The translations under genes and the position numbers were made by a program. A stretch of 64,000 nucleotides of DNA from Blastopirellula sp. J2-11 (GTDB lineage: Bacteria > Planctomycetota > Planctomycetia > Pirellulales > Pirellulaceae): assembly GCF_024584705.1 (NCBI RefSeq), contig NZ_CP097384.1, positions 1,612,001 to 1,676,000 on the forward strand, in the 5' to 3' direction. A model generated the notes under the pieces. That model was not told the DNA's origin. It saw only the letters and a list, made by a program, of their open reading frames with translations, and did no database searches. This document shows, piece after piece, positions 42,416-52,801 of this stretch; positions within the stretch are counted from its first letter, which is position 1; each line of letters starts with the position of its first letter.

Positions 42416-43033
42416 ATGATGCTGACGCGCGAAAACTTCGCGTTGACCCTAGCGTTCTTGCTTGGTTTGCTGATCGCTTTTGAGGTTCGTGCGCAACAGC
42501 CGAACTACGTCCAAGAGAACGGCGTGACCTATCGCGAAGTGGTTGACACCGTCCAGCGCCCCGTCGTCGAAACGACGATGCAGCAACATACCGAGCAAGT
42601 CTACGTCGAACGGTACACGACCGACGTGCATGAGAGCCAGCGCACCTATCATGTTCCGGTGACCGAATATCGTTGGGAAGCGTATACGCCGATCTCGCTC
42701 AACATCTTCGCTCCGCCGCGCATCGCCTATCGCTGGGCGCCGCAGACCCGTTGGGAACCGCGCGTCGAAACGGTTCGTACGCCGGTCACGCGCCGTGACC
42801 TGGTGCCGGAAACTCGCACAGTGTCGCGCCCCGTGACCACGACGCGCATGGTCGACGAGAAGCGAATCTCCCGCGTCGCCGTTAGCAACTCGCCGGCCTC
42901 CTCACGCGGCGCCAGCAACATCGCGAACGCTCCGCTAGAATCGCAACGCGTTGGCGGACTCGGCATGCAGGCCGATCCTCCCCGCGTCGGTACGCGGCTT
43001 GATCCGCAGCAAGCGCCGTCGCGGTTTCGCTAA
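42416..43033 (+). CDS. Secreted basic Tyr/Thr/Val-rich protein
   Basis: 205 residues from ATG 42416, preceded by GGGGGGAT. Signal peptide LALTLAFLLGLLIAFEVRAQ-like, then a region dense in Tyr, Arg, Thr and Val pairs with repeated motifs such as RPVVETTMQQHTEQVYVERY, YRWEAYTP, RTPVTRRDLVPETRTVSRPV. This resembles cell-wall or envelope proteins of planctomycetes with YTV-like composition, an impression only. Its stop overlaps the stop of the convergent gene by three bases. Confidence 0.65.
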   Translation: MMLTRENFALTLAFLLGLLIAFEVRAQQPNYVQENGVTYREVVDTVQRPVVETTMQQHTEQVYVERYTTDVHESQRTYHVPVTEYRWEAYTPISLNIFAPPRIAYRWAPQTRWEPRVETVRTPVTRRDLVPETRTVSRPVTTTRMVDEKRISRVAVSNSPASSRGASNIANAPLESQRVGGLGMQADPPRVGTRLDPQQAPSRFR

Positions 43034-44232
43034 GCCAAGCCTTGGGTTAGTTCTTTCGGCAACTCTGGCAACGGGGCGCCTTGTTGGATCGCGTCGCGCG
43101 TTTGCTGAGCCAGTTCGATCGCCAGCGGCGTGATCTGTTGGCAACGGTTGGCGACGTCGTTGACATCCCAGCGGTCGTCCGGCTTGCCAAACAGTTGGCA
43201 CTTTCCGTCGCCAGAGACGCGCGCTCCCCACGCGACGGTCCGCAGATAGAGATCATCGCCTGTCGCACAGAGCGTTCGATCACGCGGCGGTAAGTCCAAC
43301 TGCAAAAGGGAACGAGCCGTATCTACGGTTCGCGTCGGCTGAGGCGCTGCGAACCAATCGAGCAATGTCGCCGGCAGGTCGCTGCTGGCCGCCAGCGATT
43401 GCACGCGCGTCAGGCCTTGGGCGGCGCCAGGCAAGCGAAGCATCAACGGCACTTGCGTCAGGTTCGAAAAGACCGCCAGCGGCATTGCAGCGTCGCGACC
43501 AATCTGGCGATGCAAACCGAGCGGGATTCCGCCGCTCGAAGTGATTATCAGCAGCGGTTGGCGTGCGACCGGCAGCGCGCTGATCGTCGCCAACAGTTCT
43601 TCCAGCAACGTATCGACTAGCAGCACTTGACCGCCGTACGCTTGCGCCAAGCCGAGCAACTCGTCCGGCTCGATCTTTCCGTCCGGGCGAGAGGAGGGAG
43701 GCGTCGCATAGGTCGGCGGCTCGGGGTCTTCGTCTTCGGCCAGTGAGCGGCGATATTCGAGCGGTGCGTCCCACGCGCCAGACATCCCCCGGGCATGGGC
43801 CCAAATCAATTCGTCTCCCTCGTCCGCATCGAGCCAATCGCAAACAAGTGCGAAGATGCGGGCCAGTTCGGTCTCGTCTTCGTGTTCGGTATTCTGCGGC
43901 TCTGCGCACGGGAGAAACTCGGCCGATGCAAGTGCGAACGAACCAGCCGCTTCGCGCAGCAGCGCTTCGTCGGTCAGCAGATGCAGCGGTACGCCGACCT
44001 GGGCCAATTGAGCCGCCAAGTCAAACCCATCACTGGGCGCCAACGGATGCGCCGCGCGAAACCAAGACCGATAAAGCGGGTCCAGGTTGAGCGTTTCGAC
44101 CGTCGCATGCTCGACCAAAATCGACTGAGCCGCCAACTGATTCAGCGCAGGCGTCTCTAACCAGGCAGTCCCATAAGAGGACAAAAACCCGGCGCTCCAC
44201 CCGTCAATCACCAACACAATCGCTCTTGGCAC
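43030..44232 (-). CDS. Sulfatase-fold protein without the catalytic cysteine
   Basis: 400 residues in the alkaline phosphatase/sulfatase fold: AIVLVIDGWSAGFLSSYG at the N-terminus (one metal Asp, D9), TPALNQLAAQSILVEHATVE, and LLIITSSGGIPLGLHRQIG in place of the usual SDNG/DHG segment. The position of C/S-x-P-S-R reads LNLDPLYRSW, so neither Cys nor Ser is available for formylglycine. No signal peptide. Probably not a sulfatase; it may be a binding or scaffold protein, or a different phosphotransferase. Ends LTQGLA. Confidence 0.75.
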   Translation of the reverse strand: MPRAIVLVIDGWSAGFLSSYGTAWLETPALNQLAAQSILVEHATVETLNLDPLYRSWFRAAHPLAPSDGFDLAAQLAQVGVPLHLLTDEALLREAAGSFALASAEFLPCAEPQNTEHEDETELARIFALVCDWLDADEGDELIWAHARGMSGAWDAPLEYRRSLAEDEDPEPPTYATPPSSRPDGKIEPDELLGLAQAYGGQVLLVDTLLEELLATISALPVARQPLLIITSSGGIPLGLHRQIGRDAAMPLAVFSNLTQVPLMLRLPGAAQGLTRVQSLAASSDLPATLLDWFAAPQPTRTVDTARSLLQLDLPPRDRTLCATGDDLYLRTVAWGARVSGDGKCQLFGKPDDRWDVNDVANRCQQITPLAIELAQQTRDAIQQGAPLPELPKELTQGLA

Positions 44233-44457
44233 GCGTTATTCTCGCACGAAACAGAAGGGAAACGTGCAAGTATAACCGGACATGGGTTGCGATGTCTTTG
44301 TCGCGGAAAGCGGCGGAAGAAGGTTGTTGCCGTTGCTGGATATCGTTCCATGGGAATGAGTGGGGAAACGACGCGGCTGAAAGATCGGCGACGACGATCG
44401 AAGCGCCCCGCTCCCCTCTTGGTCCGCTTTCCGCTTTCCCGTCTCCGCTTTTCTTCT

Positions 44458-45906
44458 CTACATTCCGTCCAGCACCGGCATTTTGTCAAACTCTGACGGC
44501 GTATGCGCTGCGGCCATCAGCTTCGCCAGTTTGGCGACCAGGTTGGGATGGTCGGCCGCCAGGTCGGTGGTCTCACCGGGGTCAGCTTCCAGATCGTACA
44601 GTTCGATTTTCAGCGGATCGGGATTGTTACGTTTCAGCATGTTTTGACGAATCCCTTTCCATTTGCCCAGGCGGATCGACTGCTGACCGCCGTAAGCCGG
44701 GAATTCCCAATAGAGATAGTCGTGCGTTTTTTGCTCGCCGCTTCCCAGCAGCGTCGGCGCCAGGCTCAGACCGTCAATCTTCTGCGGCGCTTTTGTGTCG
44801 GTGATGTCGGCGATTGTCGGCATCATGTCCCACAAAGCGGACGGGACGTGCGAGACTTGTCTCGGCTTGATCTTGCCGGGCCAGCGAGCGACCAGCGGAA
44901 CGCGAACGCCCCCTTCGTACAAGCTTCCTTTCAGCCCCCGCAGGTTGGCGACCGATTCAAAAAAGTCGGAGTCCGATCCTCCCAGTCGATTGTAAGTCGC
45001 CCCATTGTCCGACGTGAAAATCACCAGCGTGTCGTCATCCAGCCCCAGCGTCTCAATCTTGCTCAAAATCTTGCCGATGTCGCGATCCATGTGCGTGATC
45101 ATCGCGGCGTAGCCAGCGCGAGGAGTTGGGTGCTCGAGATAGCCTTTGTGAACATATTTTTCTTCGGGAATGGTTTGCGTGTATTCGGCGGTCGACTCGT
45201 CCGGAACTTGAATTGACAAGTGCGGAATCGCGAACGGCAGGTAGAGAAAGAACGGTTTGTCCTTGTTCTCGTCAACGAACTCCAAGGCGACCTTGGTGAA
45301 TTGATCTTGCGAAAAGGTCTCGCCGGTCGGGCCGCGGTCGTTGCCTGGTTGAACTTCCTTCTCGCGATTTCGCATCAGGAACTTTGGATAATGGTTGTGA
45401 GCATGGGACTGGCAGTTGAATCCGTAAAACAAATCGAATCCCTGATCGTTGGGATCACCGGTCGTCCCAAACTGTCCCAGTCCCCATTTGCCGATCGCCG
45501 CAGTCGCGTAGCCGCGCTGCTTTAACATCTCGGCGATGGTGACTTCCTCACTGGCCAGCGGACGTTGTCCTGTCCAGTCATTCAGTCCCAGCGCCAACGA
45601 CTCGGCCGGCAGCTTCTTCTGGGCGAAGTTATTCCGAACATAGGCGTGCCCCGGGTGCTTGCCGGTCATCAGGCAGCAGCGCGACGGAGCACAGACGGCG
45701 TTGCCGCTATAGAAATCGGTAAACCGAATGCCCTCGGCCGCCAGGCGATCGATATTCGGCGTCTTGATCCACTTCTGGCCATAGCAGCCCAACTCGGCGT
45801 AACCCAAGTCGTCAGCCATGATCAGAATGATATTGGGAGCACGATCCGCAGCCAGCAGCCCTGCAGAAGAAAACAACAACAGCAAGCAGGCGATCAGTCG
45901 AGACAT
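44458..45906 (-). CDS. Secreted type I sulfatase
   Basis: 482 residues from ATG 45906 (AAGGGA upstream). Signal peptide [13 protein letters not shown], then the sulfatase core: [18 protein letters not shown] (D32, D33 bind calcium), C72 in [17 protein letters not shown] (CxPSR, formylglycine precursor), and [13 protein letters not shown]-terminal family part [15 protein letters not shown]. Removes sulfate from carbohydrates or similar. The needed formylglycine-generating enzyme or anaerobic maturase is not in the window. Single gene. Confidence 0.93.
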   Translation of the reverse strand: MSRLIACLLLLFSSAGLLAADRAPNIILIMADDLGYAELGCYGQKWIKTPNIDRLAAEGIRFTDFYSGNAVCAPSRCCLMTGKHPGHAYVRNNFAQKKLPAESLALGLNDWTGQRPLASEEVTIAEMLKQRGYATAAIGKWGLGQFGTTGDPNDQGFDLFYGFNCQSHAHNHYPKFLMRNREKEVQPGNDRGPTGETFSQDQFTKVALEFVDENKDKPFFLYLPFAIPHLSIQVPDESTAEYTQTIPEEKYVHKGYLEHPTPRAGYAAMITHMDRDIGKILSKIETLGLDDDTLVIFTSDNGATYNRLGGSDSDFFESVANLRGLKGSLYEGGVRVPLVARWPGKIKPRQVSHVPSALWDMMPTIADITDTKAPQKIDGLSLAPTLLGSGEQKTHDYLYWEFPAYGGQQSIRLGKWKGIRQNMLKRNNPDPLKIELYDLEADPGETTDLAADHPNLVAKLAKLMAAAHTPSEFDKMPVLDGM

Positions 45907-46679
45907 GAATTTCCCTTGGCGATAGGAAATGAGTGAGTAGGCAGTCCATTGATTGGACACAACGTATCCTGAGCTCAAAGTGTGGTGTGTGTCCATTCTA
46001 CGCATAACCGATTTCGACTGCGCTGTTGTGCTAAGAAATGGCGATTTGGAGGTAAGGAGTGTTTTTCGCGATCGTAAGTTGTTTAGTGTGTTACTCGAAA
46101 GATGGATTTTGACCCAGTTTACTTAGAATTGGTCTTGTCCACCAAGCAGGTTCTTTTCCGTCGCCGATTTTCACGAATTGCTACCGATCATTTGTTGTAG
46201 AGATCACCTTTTGAGGGCAAATGATTATTTCTTGCTTCTGTGCGATGTCACTGATGGCACGTGAAGTTTAGGTATTCGATCAAGCCGATGCGAAACTTCT
46301 CGCCAATGGTAAGCTGCGGCCTATGGGTTTGCTCCTGGGGCAAGAAAGGCTTCGCGCTATTTCGATTGGGCTCCGTTTCCTGGAGATAAAATTTCTGGAT
46401 GGAATTGGCCAGACCAATTTCGCCAAACTCGTCCGTCGAAGTACGAAAGACAAAATATCGGATCATTAATACGCATTAGCGGATTGTTCGTTCTATATCC
46501 AGGAAAGATAAAAGAGGGGTGGGTGAAAGTAGAAATATGCAAAAACCCGTCAGAAAATCGACACGCAATCCGGGGATCTTTCCTGCGTGGATTGATTGCG
46601 AGAGTTCCAATTTTGGTATTCAGATCATAGTCAGTCAGTCCTGATGATTAGTTTGAGCAACTAAAATAATGACACAATT
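45907..46679. other. 773-bp AT-rich region without a clear gene
   Basis: Mostly non-coding by appearance. Minus-strand frames at 46248-46466 (72 residues) and 46357-46542 (61 residues) overlap in different phases and could be a decayed gene, but neither has a ribosome site. TAAAAT at 46662-46667 lies 13 bp before the next start. CGCAATC (46564-46570) and GATTGCG (46594-46600) form an inverted repeat. Base composition is clearly lower in GC than flanking genes. Confidence 0.45.
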
Positions 46680-47924
46680 ATGAATTACATATCGTTTCTC
46701 TCACGACGCGGATTCTTGTTCGCCGGTCTCGGGGTAGCTGGTCTTTCAGCGGCCGCCAAAGCTGCTGTCGCAGCTCCCGGCAGCTTTGGCTCAGTCGAGC
46801 ATCTGCTTGGCGGTAGTAAGGAAGTGAGCGTCGTTTATGCCTGGAAAAATCGAAAGTTAATTTCCGATGCTCCGGCGATTGTGAAATTGTCATCGAAACA
46901 ATTGCTGTGTTCCGTCCAGCTTTGGTCGCGTGATGAAACGGCGGATCAGATCTACGGCGACAATCCGTGTCTCATATTTTCAAGCTGTGATGATGGTGAG
47001 TCATGGACGGAACTGGCGAGATTGCCGTTTGTGACAGGAAAGCTGTTATTGCTTGATGGCGACGTTTACTTGATTGGATCAGGCACTGGACGGGAAGGCT
47101 TATGGATAACCAAAAGTTCAGACGCAGGGCGCAGTTGGTCGAAGCCTCGTTGTATCCGTGAAGGACAGGTTTATTCCGCTTCGACCGGTTCGATTGTTCA
47201 CAATAACCAGTTTTATTGGACGGCGGATTGCCAATCCAAATCGCAGGAGCCGCGTGAAATCTTCGTCATGGCCGTCGATTTGCGAAAGGACTTGCTGGAA
47301 CCCGCTAACTGGCGATTTTCAAATTTGGTACGGCATCCCGGCGTACCGCAAATGCTCGGAGATGGCGAACATGACGGTGGCGTCTGGTTGGAGCCCAACA
47401 TGGTTCTGGCGAACGGGCAACTCAAAGTCATCGTACGAATCCGCATTTCGACGAAGAAGCTTGCTCCTTCCTTGCCAAGTATTGCGGCTATTTGTCATCT
47501 ACAAGACAGCGATGACGCTCTTCATCTTGAGTTTGAATACTACTATCCAGTGCCAGGCGCGCACAATCATTTTCATGTGATCTATGACGATGTCAGCGGT
47601 CTACATTGGATGACAAGTAACCTCGTCACAGGCGCTGCTGAGAATATTTACAACGGTTGGGGCAACGAGCGGCGGATTTTGATGCTGCACTACAGTACTG
47701 ACGGAGAAAATTGGTTGCCGGCCAGTCCGATCGCTTTCGCAGCCAATGCGCTGCAAGCTTACAACTATTGCACTCCGTTGATTGAAGGCGACGATTTTTT
47801 GTTCGTATCTCGTACGTCTTTGCACGCTAAGAACCAGCACGACAATGACCGCATTACCTTTCATCGCTTGCCTGAGTTCCGTACGCTGGCGCTCGATATA
47901 AGCCCCCGTGCCCAACGGCAATAG
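46680..47924 (+). CDS. Tat-exported sialidase-like (BNR repeat) protein
   Basis: 414 residues. Tat-type N-terminus SRRGFLFAGLGVAGLSAAA. Asp-box (BNR) motifs SSCDDGESW, SSDAGRSWSKP and STDGENWLP mark a six-blade propeller as in sialidases and related glycoside hydrolases. WLEPNMVLANGQLKVIVR and NNQFYWTADCQS are consistent with the fold. Catalytic residues are not certain. The start lacks a ribosome site (AATAATGACACAATT). First of four secreted-protein genes in the AT-richer stretch. Confidence 0.8.
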   Translation: MNYISFLSRRGFLFAGLGVAGLSAAAKAAVAAPGSFGSVEHLLGGSKEVSVVYAWKNRKLISDAPAIVKLSSKQLLCSVQLWSRDETADQIYGDNPCLIFSSCDDGESWTELARLPFVTGKLLLLDGDVYLIGSGTGREGLWITKSSDAGRSWSKPRCIREGQVYSASTGSIVHNNQFYWTADCQSKSQEPREIFVMAVDLRKDLLEPANWRFSNLVRHPGVPQMLGDGEHDGGVWLEPNMVLANGQLKVIVRIRISTKKLAPSLPSIAAICHLQDSDDALHLEFEYYYPVPGAHNHFHVIYDDVSGLHWMTSNLVTGAAENIYNGWGNERRILMLHYSTDGENWLPASPIAFAANALQAYNYCTPLIEGDDFLFVSRTSLHAKNQHDNDRITFHRLPEFRTLALDISPRAQRQ

Positions 47925-47949
47925 CATGGATAAGTCGTTGTGATGCATG

Positions 47950-47978
47950 TTGAAATTGATTTTTTTGATAATTAAAAT
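47950..47978 (+). promoter_or_regulatory. Sigma70-like promoter for the DUF1559 gene
   Basis: TTGAAA (47950-47955, 5 of 6), a 17-bp spacer, TAAAAT (47973-47978, 5 of 6). Initiation near 47985, about 120 bp before the gene. One of the best promoter matches in the window. Confidence 0.55.
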
Positions 47979-48106
47979 ACTTCTTGATGGCGAGTGATTG
48001 TTATGATTCGCCAGGCAGCTGGTGCTATCCATGAAAAGCCTGGAATCGCTTTTCGATGCGATGAATTTTGTCCGCATATTATCTATTCTTGTATTGGAGT
48101 TGAACT

Positions 48107-49141
48107 ATGTTAGCTCGCTGGCATCAAATGCTCGCCAATTCGCCTGGCAATTCTTTTCCGGCGCTAGATTCTCCGCTGTTCGTAACGACACGATTTCAAA
48201 ATCTACGATCAACCCGCCGCTCAGTCTCTCAAGTTGGCTTTACCTTGGTTGAGTTGCTAGTGGTGATCGCGATCATCGGCATCTTGATCGCCTTGCTGCT
48301 TCCAGCTGTTCAACAGGCGCGCGAAGCGGCTCGGCGAATGCAATGCAGCAATAACCTGAAGCAGATTGGACTGGCGCTGCACAATTACCATGACGTCTAT
48401 CGTACCTTTCCCTACGCTTCGACTTCCGATACTCCAAATACTACAGACCATGTGTGGGTGGAGTTCATTCTCCCTTTTGTTGAGCAAAACACGCTGCACG
48501 ATCAGATTAACTTCAATATCGCCAACAGCGCTACGGCCAATAAGGCGCTGTTGGAGAATCTGACTTTGAAGTTCATCTCTTGTCCTTCCAATCCTCGGAC
48601 GGAACAAATGTTTCCCAATGGTGAAACGATTTGGGCGTCATCGTTCGCCAGTCAAGGGCTTGACTATCCGGTTTGCGCCGGCACGATCTGGCCCAGCGGC
48701 ACGACGCCGGATTGCCCCAGTGAAAACTCCTATTGCGTCTCTGAAGACAGTACTACCGAGACGTGGCGATACTACAAACCGCTGCGCGATGGGCCGGGCG
48801 TTTTCAATCGAAACACTCAATCTTCCCGGATGGCCAATGTCACGGACGGCACTTCGCATGTTTTCTTGGCGGGCGAACGACTTGCGCAAGAGTGTAAAAA
48901 TGGGGGCGCATTTACGCGGAACTTTCCCATTGCTTACATGGGACAGAAGCCGAATAGTCCTTCCCGGGACGATGACGTATCGGACTGGAAGAGAAACTGC
49001 GGTTATTCCAGCAAGCATCCAGGGGGAGTCAGCATGCTGATGGGCGATGCGTCGGTCTCGTTTGTCGCGGAAACAATCGATTTCGCAGTGTGGTGTCGTC
49101 TGGGAGACAAAGCGGACGGCAATTCAGTCCAGCTCCCATAG
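48107..49141 (+). CDS. DUF1559 protein with prepilin-type N-terminus
   Basis: 344 residues. Classic type IV prepilin/pseudopilin methylation segment with cleavage at G44/F45: [19 protein letters not shown], with E49 at mature position 5, then [17 protein letters not shown] and the DUF1559 domain ([16 protein letters not shown]-terminal [20 protein letters not shown]). These are abundant in planctomycetes and are thought to be pseudopilin-like surface proteins. The leader of 44 residues is long. GGAG lies 7 bp before the ATG. A lipoprotein follows 50 bp downstream. Confidence 0.95.
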   Translation: MLARWHQMLANSPGNSFPALDSPLFVTTRFQNLRSTRRSVSQVGFTLVELLVVIAIIGILIALLLPAVQQAREAARRMQCSNNLKQIGLALHNYHDVYRTFPYASTSDTPNTTDHVWVEFILPFVEQNTLHDQINFNIANSATANKALLENLTLKFISCPSNPRTEQMFPNGETIWASSFASQGLDYPVCAGTIWPSGTTPDCPSENSYCVSEDSTTETWRYYKPLRDGPGVFNRNTQSSRMANVTDGTSHVFLAGERLAQECKNGGAFTRNFPIAYMGQKPNSPSRDDDVSDWKRNCGYSSKHPGGVSMLMGDASVSFVAETIDFAVWCRLGDKADGNSVQLP

Positions 49142-49190
49142 TGACGATTGACACCAAGTTTCACGGCGATGTTTGGATAGGAAATGTTGG

Positions 49191-49622
49191 ATGAGAAACA
49201 TATGCGAATTGATGACGTGGCGTAGATTATCGTTTTGTTTAGGAATGTTATTTGTCATTGGATGCTATGATTCCAGGGCTCCTAGTACAATACCTCTTGT
49301 TCCAGTTTCCGGCGCCGTCTCCCTGGATGGAGTTCCTCTTCAAGAGGGGAGCATTTCCTTCATGCCGATCAACGGAACAAACAGCGCGACCGGAAAAGTA
49401 AAGAATGGCCGCTACGAACTCAGCACTTTCCGAAAAGGTGACGGCGCTCCTCCCGGAGAGTACAACGTCAGTATTTCTTCATGGAAAGTGAAGCCTACCA
49501 TGGAGGCTAGGGGAATTTCGGCGATTCCGGAAAGGTATTTTAACCCCGACAAGTCAGGCTTGACTGTCACCATTACGGATGAAGGGGCTAGGGCGATGGA
49601 CTTTGCTTTGGATGGCAAATAG
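49191..49622 (+). CDS. Lipoprotein with carboxypeptidase-regulatory-like domain
   Basis: 143 residues from ATG 49191 (AGGAAA upstream; a TTG 18 bp earlier is less likely). Lipobox in LGMLFVIGCYD, then a beta-sandwich: VPVSGAVSLDGVPLQEGSIS, GKVKNGRYELSTFRKGDGAP, PGEYNVSISSWKV, TVTITDEGARAMDFAL. Such lipoproteins regularly follow DUF1559 genes in planctomycetes (from memory), so the pair probably acts together at the surface. Confidence 0.82.
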   Translation: MRNICELMTWRRLSFCLGMLFVIGCYDSRAPSTIPLVPVSGAVSLDGVPLQEGSISFMPINGTNSATGKVKNGRYELSTFRKGDGAPPGEYNVSISSWKVKPTMEARGISAIPERYFNPDKSGLTVTITDEGARAMDFALDGK

Positions 49623-50132
49623 CAGAAGATTTATTCATGGCGCCTGCGCAGCAAGATTTGCGGAGGCATGCATGAGAAATTCAGCGTTCCGTCAACAATG
49701 GATCGCGAATTTTGGCGCTACCGTTGATCGTTACTTTGTAAGCGGATGTTATGATACTCAAATGGCCTGTGGTGCCGTGGATTTGTGAGTTTCGTTTGTG
49801 TTGAAAGGTGGTGGAGAAGGGGATCCGGTTGCTGTGATACTGTCATGCTTTTGTTGAAAGCCGTTCTTTGGTTATTGGGGCTCATGTAGGCATACAGAGA
49901 CTTTTCTAAAATCAAAATGCCGCCATAGGACAGAAATGCCCTCGGGACCTTTTCTGGTTTTCAATCGCCTCGCTTTCGGTCGTACGGCGTCAGGTGTTAC
50001 GGTAAAACAAGGCGTCATTGTAGGATTTCGATGGCTCCTGATCAGTGACTGTGTGGTTTTCTGAGCAACTAGTCTTGGAAGTGCATATTTTAGATTGAAC
50101 TCGTTATCTGTTTTCCAGTGATTTGAGATGAT
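49623..50132. other. 510-bp intergenic region
   Basis: No credible gene; short frames lack ribosome sites and protein-like composition. GGCGTCA occurs twice (about 49988 and 50012), and there are scattered T-rich runs but no clear terminator. No promoter pair for the downstream gene was convincing. Confidence 0.5.
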
Positions 50133-51440
50133 GTGATGATGGTCTTTTATGTTGCGCGAGCGTTGTGCTTCGGGGGCCTCTTACTCGCGGGGTTCTGCAG
50201 GCCATCCTTTGCGGAAAAACCAGTCAAGATTCTTCCGTTAGGGGACTCTATTACTCGAGGATCGATGGGCGCTCCTGAGATGGATCCCGGAGGTTATCGC
50301 AAATGGCTCTTTCGGCGGATCAATTCGGAACTTTTTTCCGCTGATTTTGTTGGCTCGCAGAAAACAAACCCCGCGCCCAGGATGTTGCCCGACGATGACC
50401 ACGAAGGACACAGCGGATTTCGGATTGATGAAATCACCCAGCATGTTGACGAATGGCTTGCCGCTGCTCGGCCTGACATTATCCTGCTGATGATCGGCAC
50501 AAACGACATGTTTCAAGATTTCGACTTGTCCAATGCCCCTCAGCGTATGACGAAGCTATTAGCGAAAATTCGAAAATGCTGCCCGAATGCTGAGGTGGTC
50601 GTTGCGACAATTCCTCTGAGCACTACCCCAAAAATTGAAGCCAGAGTGCAGGCCTACAATCAAGCGCTTCCAGGTGTGGTGGCGAAGGCGGGGGGGCGTG
50701 TCACCTTGGTCGACATGTATCACATCATTGCAGAGGACGATATCGCCGATCGGCATCGGCACGGTTTGCACCCGACTCCAACGGGGTATTTGAAGATTGC
50801 GGACGCTTGGTTTGACGCCATCGCCACATTGCCGATCAAGTCCTCGGGTCTGCGTCAATCGCCCCCCAGGCTATTGCATGGCTGGCCGTTGGTGGAGGAG
50901 CGAGTGAATGGCGGGCAAGCCGGCAGTTCTTTGGGGGTGCGAGGACATGCGAAAAAATTGGATACGAAAGCGGTTAGAGGTGTTCCTCCCATGGGGGATT
51001 TCAGTCTTGTGTTTTGGGCGAAAGCTTCTCAAGCGGATGAGGTTCAAGACTTATTGTGCGTCTGTCGACCTCCCTACGCTGAACATGCTTTTTCTCTGCA
51101 GCTTGCTGGAGGGCGCCTGGGGTTACGGTGTGGCGAGCATCGCATTACAGCACCTAAAAAAATCTCGGCGAAGAGATGGCATCAGTTCGCCTTTGTGCGA
51201 AATGGGGATCGCATTATCTTGTGGGTTGACGCTACGCCGTATGTCGCTCGATTTCCTGCCGATAATATTTATCAGGGGACTTTGTATCTAGGCGATCCTG
51301 CGGGTGAGCGGCGCTTGGGTGGCTGGATTAACAATGTGACCGTTTGGTCTGGCGCGCTGTGGGGAGGGCAGGTTAATGATCAGTATAGGGCACTGCTTTT
51401 AGGCTGCGAGTCCACGGTCGGTGTGATGAAGGATCCTTGA
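50133..51440 (+). CDS. Secreted SGNH hydrolase with C-terminal LamG-like domain
   Basis: 435 residues. The start is one of three consecutive codons (GTG 50133, ATG 50136, ATG 50139). Signal peptide to about 27 (CRPSFA). SGNH blocks: ILPLGDSITRG (S39), GHSGFRIDEI, LLMIGTNDM (Asn) and the Asp-His pair near HGLHPTPTGYLKIAD. Residues about 270-420 form a concanavalin-like sandwich (GDFSLVFWAKASQADEV, RWHQFAFVRNGDRIILWVD). Probably an esterase acting on surface or environmental carbohydrates. A run of ten C follows the stop codon. Confidence 0.88.
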   Translation: MMMVFYVARALCFGGLLLAGFCRPSFAEKPVKILPLGDSITRGSMGAPEMDPGGYRKWLFRRINSELFSADFVGSQKTNPAPRMLPDDDHEGHSGFRIDEITQHVDEWLAAARPDIILLMIGTNDMFQDFDLSNAPQRMTKLLAKIRKCCPNAEVVVATIPLSTTPKIEARVQAYNQALPGVVAKAGGRVTLVDMYHIIAEDDIADRHRHGLHPTPTGYLKIADAWFDAIATLPIKSSGLRQSPPRLLHGWPLVEERVNGGQAGSSLGVRGHAKKLDTKAVRGVPPMGDFSLVFWAKASQADEVQDLLCVCRPPYAEHAFSLQLAGGRLGLRCGEHRITAPKKISAKRWHQFAFVRNGDRIILWVDATPYVARFPADNIYQGTLYLGDPAGERRLGGWINNVTVWSGALWGGQVNDQYRALLLGCESTVGVMKDP

Positions 51441-51625
51441 CAAGCCCCCCCCCCTGCAATATTTTTTACCGCCATCTGTTTGCGATTTGGAAGCAGGATA
51501 CGGCGTCTTTTTCGCTCGACACGCCTCTTTTCCCACTCGGCTTTTCCCTCATTGCCGAGGTTTGTTATAGTGAACGCCGATAGGTCTACAATTGTTCACT
51601 TCTCTCCTCCAGCACGGCGTTACGG

Positions 51626-52639
51626 ATGGCCCGCGAAGCCTTATTACAGCAGGGAGACGGTCCCAACCGTGAAGACGAGCGGATGCTCCGTCCGCAGTCG
51701 ATGGCCGATATGGTGGGTCAGCGCGAAGTCGCCAAACGGCTGCAGATCGTTGTCGACGCTGCGATGAAGCGGGACGAACCGCTCGGGCACATCTTGTTTG
51801 ATGGTCCGCCGGGGTTAGGGAAAACGACTTTTGCGACCTGTATTCCCAAAGATCTGGGGGTCAATTTTCAGTTGACCAGCGGCCCCGCGATTCAGGCGCC
51901 CAAAGATCTGGTTCCCTATCTGACCAACGCCGACGAGCGTTCAGTATTGTTCATCGACGAGATCCACCGGATCCCCAAAGCGGTCGAAGAATACCTCTAC
52001 ACGGCGATGGAAGATTTTCGGATCGATATAGTGCTGGGAGAAGGAACCAACGCGCGAACGATCAATCTGCAGATCAAGCCGTTCACGCTGATCGGCGCGA
52101 CAACCCGCAGCGGGATGTTATCGGCGCCGCTGCGAGATCGTTTCGTCCTGCGGGAGCATCTCGACTTTTATAGCGATGATGAACTGGCCGAGATCGTCCG
52201 CCGTAATTCGAAGAAGCTGGGCGTCACGATCGACGATGACGCGGCGCTCGAGATCTCGAAACGAAGCCGTAGTACGCCGCGCGTCGCCAACAATCGGTTG
52301 CGATGGGTGCGTGACTTTGCGACCAGCCGCGCCGATGGGCATGTCACGCTAGAACTGGCCCGCGCCGCGATGGAGATGCAAGCGATCGACGACCTGGGGC
52401 TCGACAAGCAAGACCGCAACTATCTCTCGACGCTGGTCCGCGTCTTTGCCGGCGGTCCGGCCGGGATTGAAGCGATCGCGCATACGATGAACGCCGCAAC
52501 CGATACGCTGGCCGACGAAGTCGAACCCTTTTTGCTGCGTACCGAGCTAGTCGTGCGAACCCCACGCGGCCGCGTCGTAACGCCCAAAGCGATGGGGCAT
52601 TTGAAAGCGTATGGGAAAGAACGCAAGCTGTTTGATTAG
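51626..52639 (+). CDS. ruvB: Holliday junction branch migration ATPase RuvB
   Basis: 337 residues. AAA+ motor: Walker A FDGPPGLGKTTFA, Walker B FIDEIHRIPKAVEE, sensor GATTRSGMLSAPLRDRF, and the C-terminal winged helix ending RTPRGRVVTPKAMGHL. It moves Holliday junctions with RuvA. TATAGT at 51566 and TACAAT at 51597 are possible -10 boxes, without clear -35. RuvA and RuvC are not in the window. It converges on purD. Confidence 0.96.
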   Translation: MAREALLQQGDGPNREDERMLRPQSMADMVGQREVAKRLQIVVDAAMKRDEPLGHILFDGPPGLGKTTFATCIPKDLGVNFQLTSGPAIQAPKDLVPYLTNADERSVLFIDEIHRIPKAVEEYLYTAMEDFRIDIVLGEGTNARTINLQIKPFTLIGATTRSGMLSAPLRDRFVLREHLDFYSDDELAEIVRRNSKKLGVTIDDDAALEISKRSRSTPRVANNRLRWVRDFATSRADGHVTLELARAAMEMQAIDDLGLDKQDRNYLSTLVRVFAGGPAGIEAIAHTMNAATDTLADEVEPFLLRTELVVRTPRGRVVTPKAMGHLKAYGKERKLFD

Positions 52640-52801
52640 ACGGACGAAGGAGGGTGCGTCTAGATATTTAGACCGCACCAAGCCCTGCTGACCACCTCGA
52701 AATTGGCCATGCGTGGTAATGCCATTGCGGCGGTTAGTTGCGTTTCCACGCGATTAGAATGGTTGCCGATTGGGCTGGTTCTCGGTGCGTCAAAACGCAC
52801 G

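Noticed and set aside
46248-46542. Two overlapping minus-strand frames of 61 and 72 residues
   Set aside because: No ribosome sites, different phases and no recognised domain; at most remains of a decayed gene.
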